A DNA stretch of 6,700 bases from an uncultured bacterium (GTDB lineage Bacteria > Verrucomicrobiota > Kiritimatiellia > CAIKKV01 > CAITUY01): positions 1 to 6,700 of the forward strand of contig CAIZMS010000272.1 in the NCBI GenBank assembly GCA_903934155.1, read 5' to 3'. A program made the position numbers and the translations under genes. The notes beneath the pieces are model-generated. The model saw only the letters and a list, made by a program, of their open reading frames with translations, made no database searches and was not told the DNA's origin. Positions 6,398-6,700 of the stretch are shown in pieces (the stretch's first letter is position 1; every line of letters begins with the position of its first letter).

Positions 6398-6700
6398 ATG
6401 AAAACCACATTATCCCGAGTCTGGAAACTCAGCGGGGGCACCCTGGGACTGGTCATGGTTCTGGCCATCCTGGTCGCCGCCAACATTATCCTCAGCCAGT
6501 TCAGGCTTCGGCAGGATCTGACGGCTGAAAAATTATACACCCTGTCGGACGGCACCCGGGCTGTCCTGCAAAAAATGGATCGGACGGTTACGCTGATGTT
6601 CTTCTTTACCGGAAGCGCACCGGAAGTTCCCGCCCCCCTGAAAACCTTCGCCCAGCAGGTGGAGGATCTCCTGAAGGAATATGAACTCGCCAGCGGCGGC
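6398..6700 (+). CDS. GldG-like ABC transporter auxiliary protein (N-terminal part, runs off right edge)
   Basis: Seen: 101 codons, still open at the end of the window. Basic N-terminus MKTTLSRVWK, then one membrane helix at about 15-32 (LGLVMVLAILVAANIIL), then the segment LRQDLTAEKLYTLSDGTRAVL at about 36-56. That segment is the hallmark of GldG-type proteins (R.DLT....YTLS.GT). A beta-strand-like stretch TVTLMFFFTG and a helix FAQQVEDLLKEYELASGG follow, as expected for the periplasmic domain of this family. Known: GldG-type proteins are anchored by an N-terminal helix, have a large extracytoplasmic domain and usually end with another helix; they accompany GldA/GldF-type ATPase and permease. 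The rest of the gene lies beyond 6700. A DUF4340-type protein is often the next gene in such sets, but this cannot be checked here. Confidence 0.85.
   Translation, partial: MKTTLSRVWKLSGGTLGLVMVLAILVAANIILSQFRLRQDLTAEKLYTLSDGTRAVLQKMDRTVTLMFFFTGSAPEVPAPLKTFAQQVEDLLKEYELASGG

Overview
This is an accessory-type region with about 55% G+C (estimated by eye) holding two divergently transcribed gene groups. No rRNA, tRNA, CRISPR array or insertion sequence is visible. The organism is probably a Gram-negative, outer-membrane bacterium. A signal-peptide-bearing beta-barrel protein, an exosortase and a Gld-type ABC transporter together would suit the PVC superphylum (Verrucomicrobiota, Kiritimatiellota or Lentisphaerota). 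That placement is an inference from gene content and is not proven by the sequence.

Left arm, minus strand, read from 3846 down to 1. A 538-residue secreted outer-membrane beta-barrel protein comes first. It is followed, with a gap of only 13 bases (or an 11-base overlap, depending on the start), by a very long open frame that runs off the left edge of the window. The first ~270 residues of that frame are an exosortase/archaeosortase membrane protease-transpeptidase with a visible Cys-Arg-His triad. After one more transmembrane helix it continues for more than 400 residues as a helical, TPR-like domain, so this looks like a one-chain exosortase-TPR fusion. Two genes this tightly packed are probably one operon, handling protein sorting to the surface and an outer-membrane or exopolysaccharide function.

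Divergent control region, 3847-4053. It holds two perfect inverted repeats of the same sequence family (CGGACA-N3-TGTCCG), centred 21 bp apart. About 70-100 bp further right is a sigma-54 type -24/-12 element (TTGGCATAACCCTTGCT) facing the right arm. This is the usual layout of an NtrC-family enhancer-binding protein acting on an RpoN promoter.

Right arm, plus strand, 4054 to the right edge. A membrane-anchored small heat-shock protein (Hsp20/alpha-crystallin) is followed by an ABC ATPase, an ABC-2 type permease and the start of a GldG-like auxiliary protein. The last three form a GldA/GldF/GldG-type transporter. Gaps are 39, 11 and 38 bases, and each of these three transporter genes has a good Shine-Dalgarno sequence, so the four genes read as one operon.

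The most interesting points are the exosortase-TPR fusion, the paired palindromes with a candidate sigma-54 promoter between the two arms, and the membrane-tethered sHSP leading a Gld-type ABC operon.
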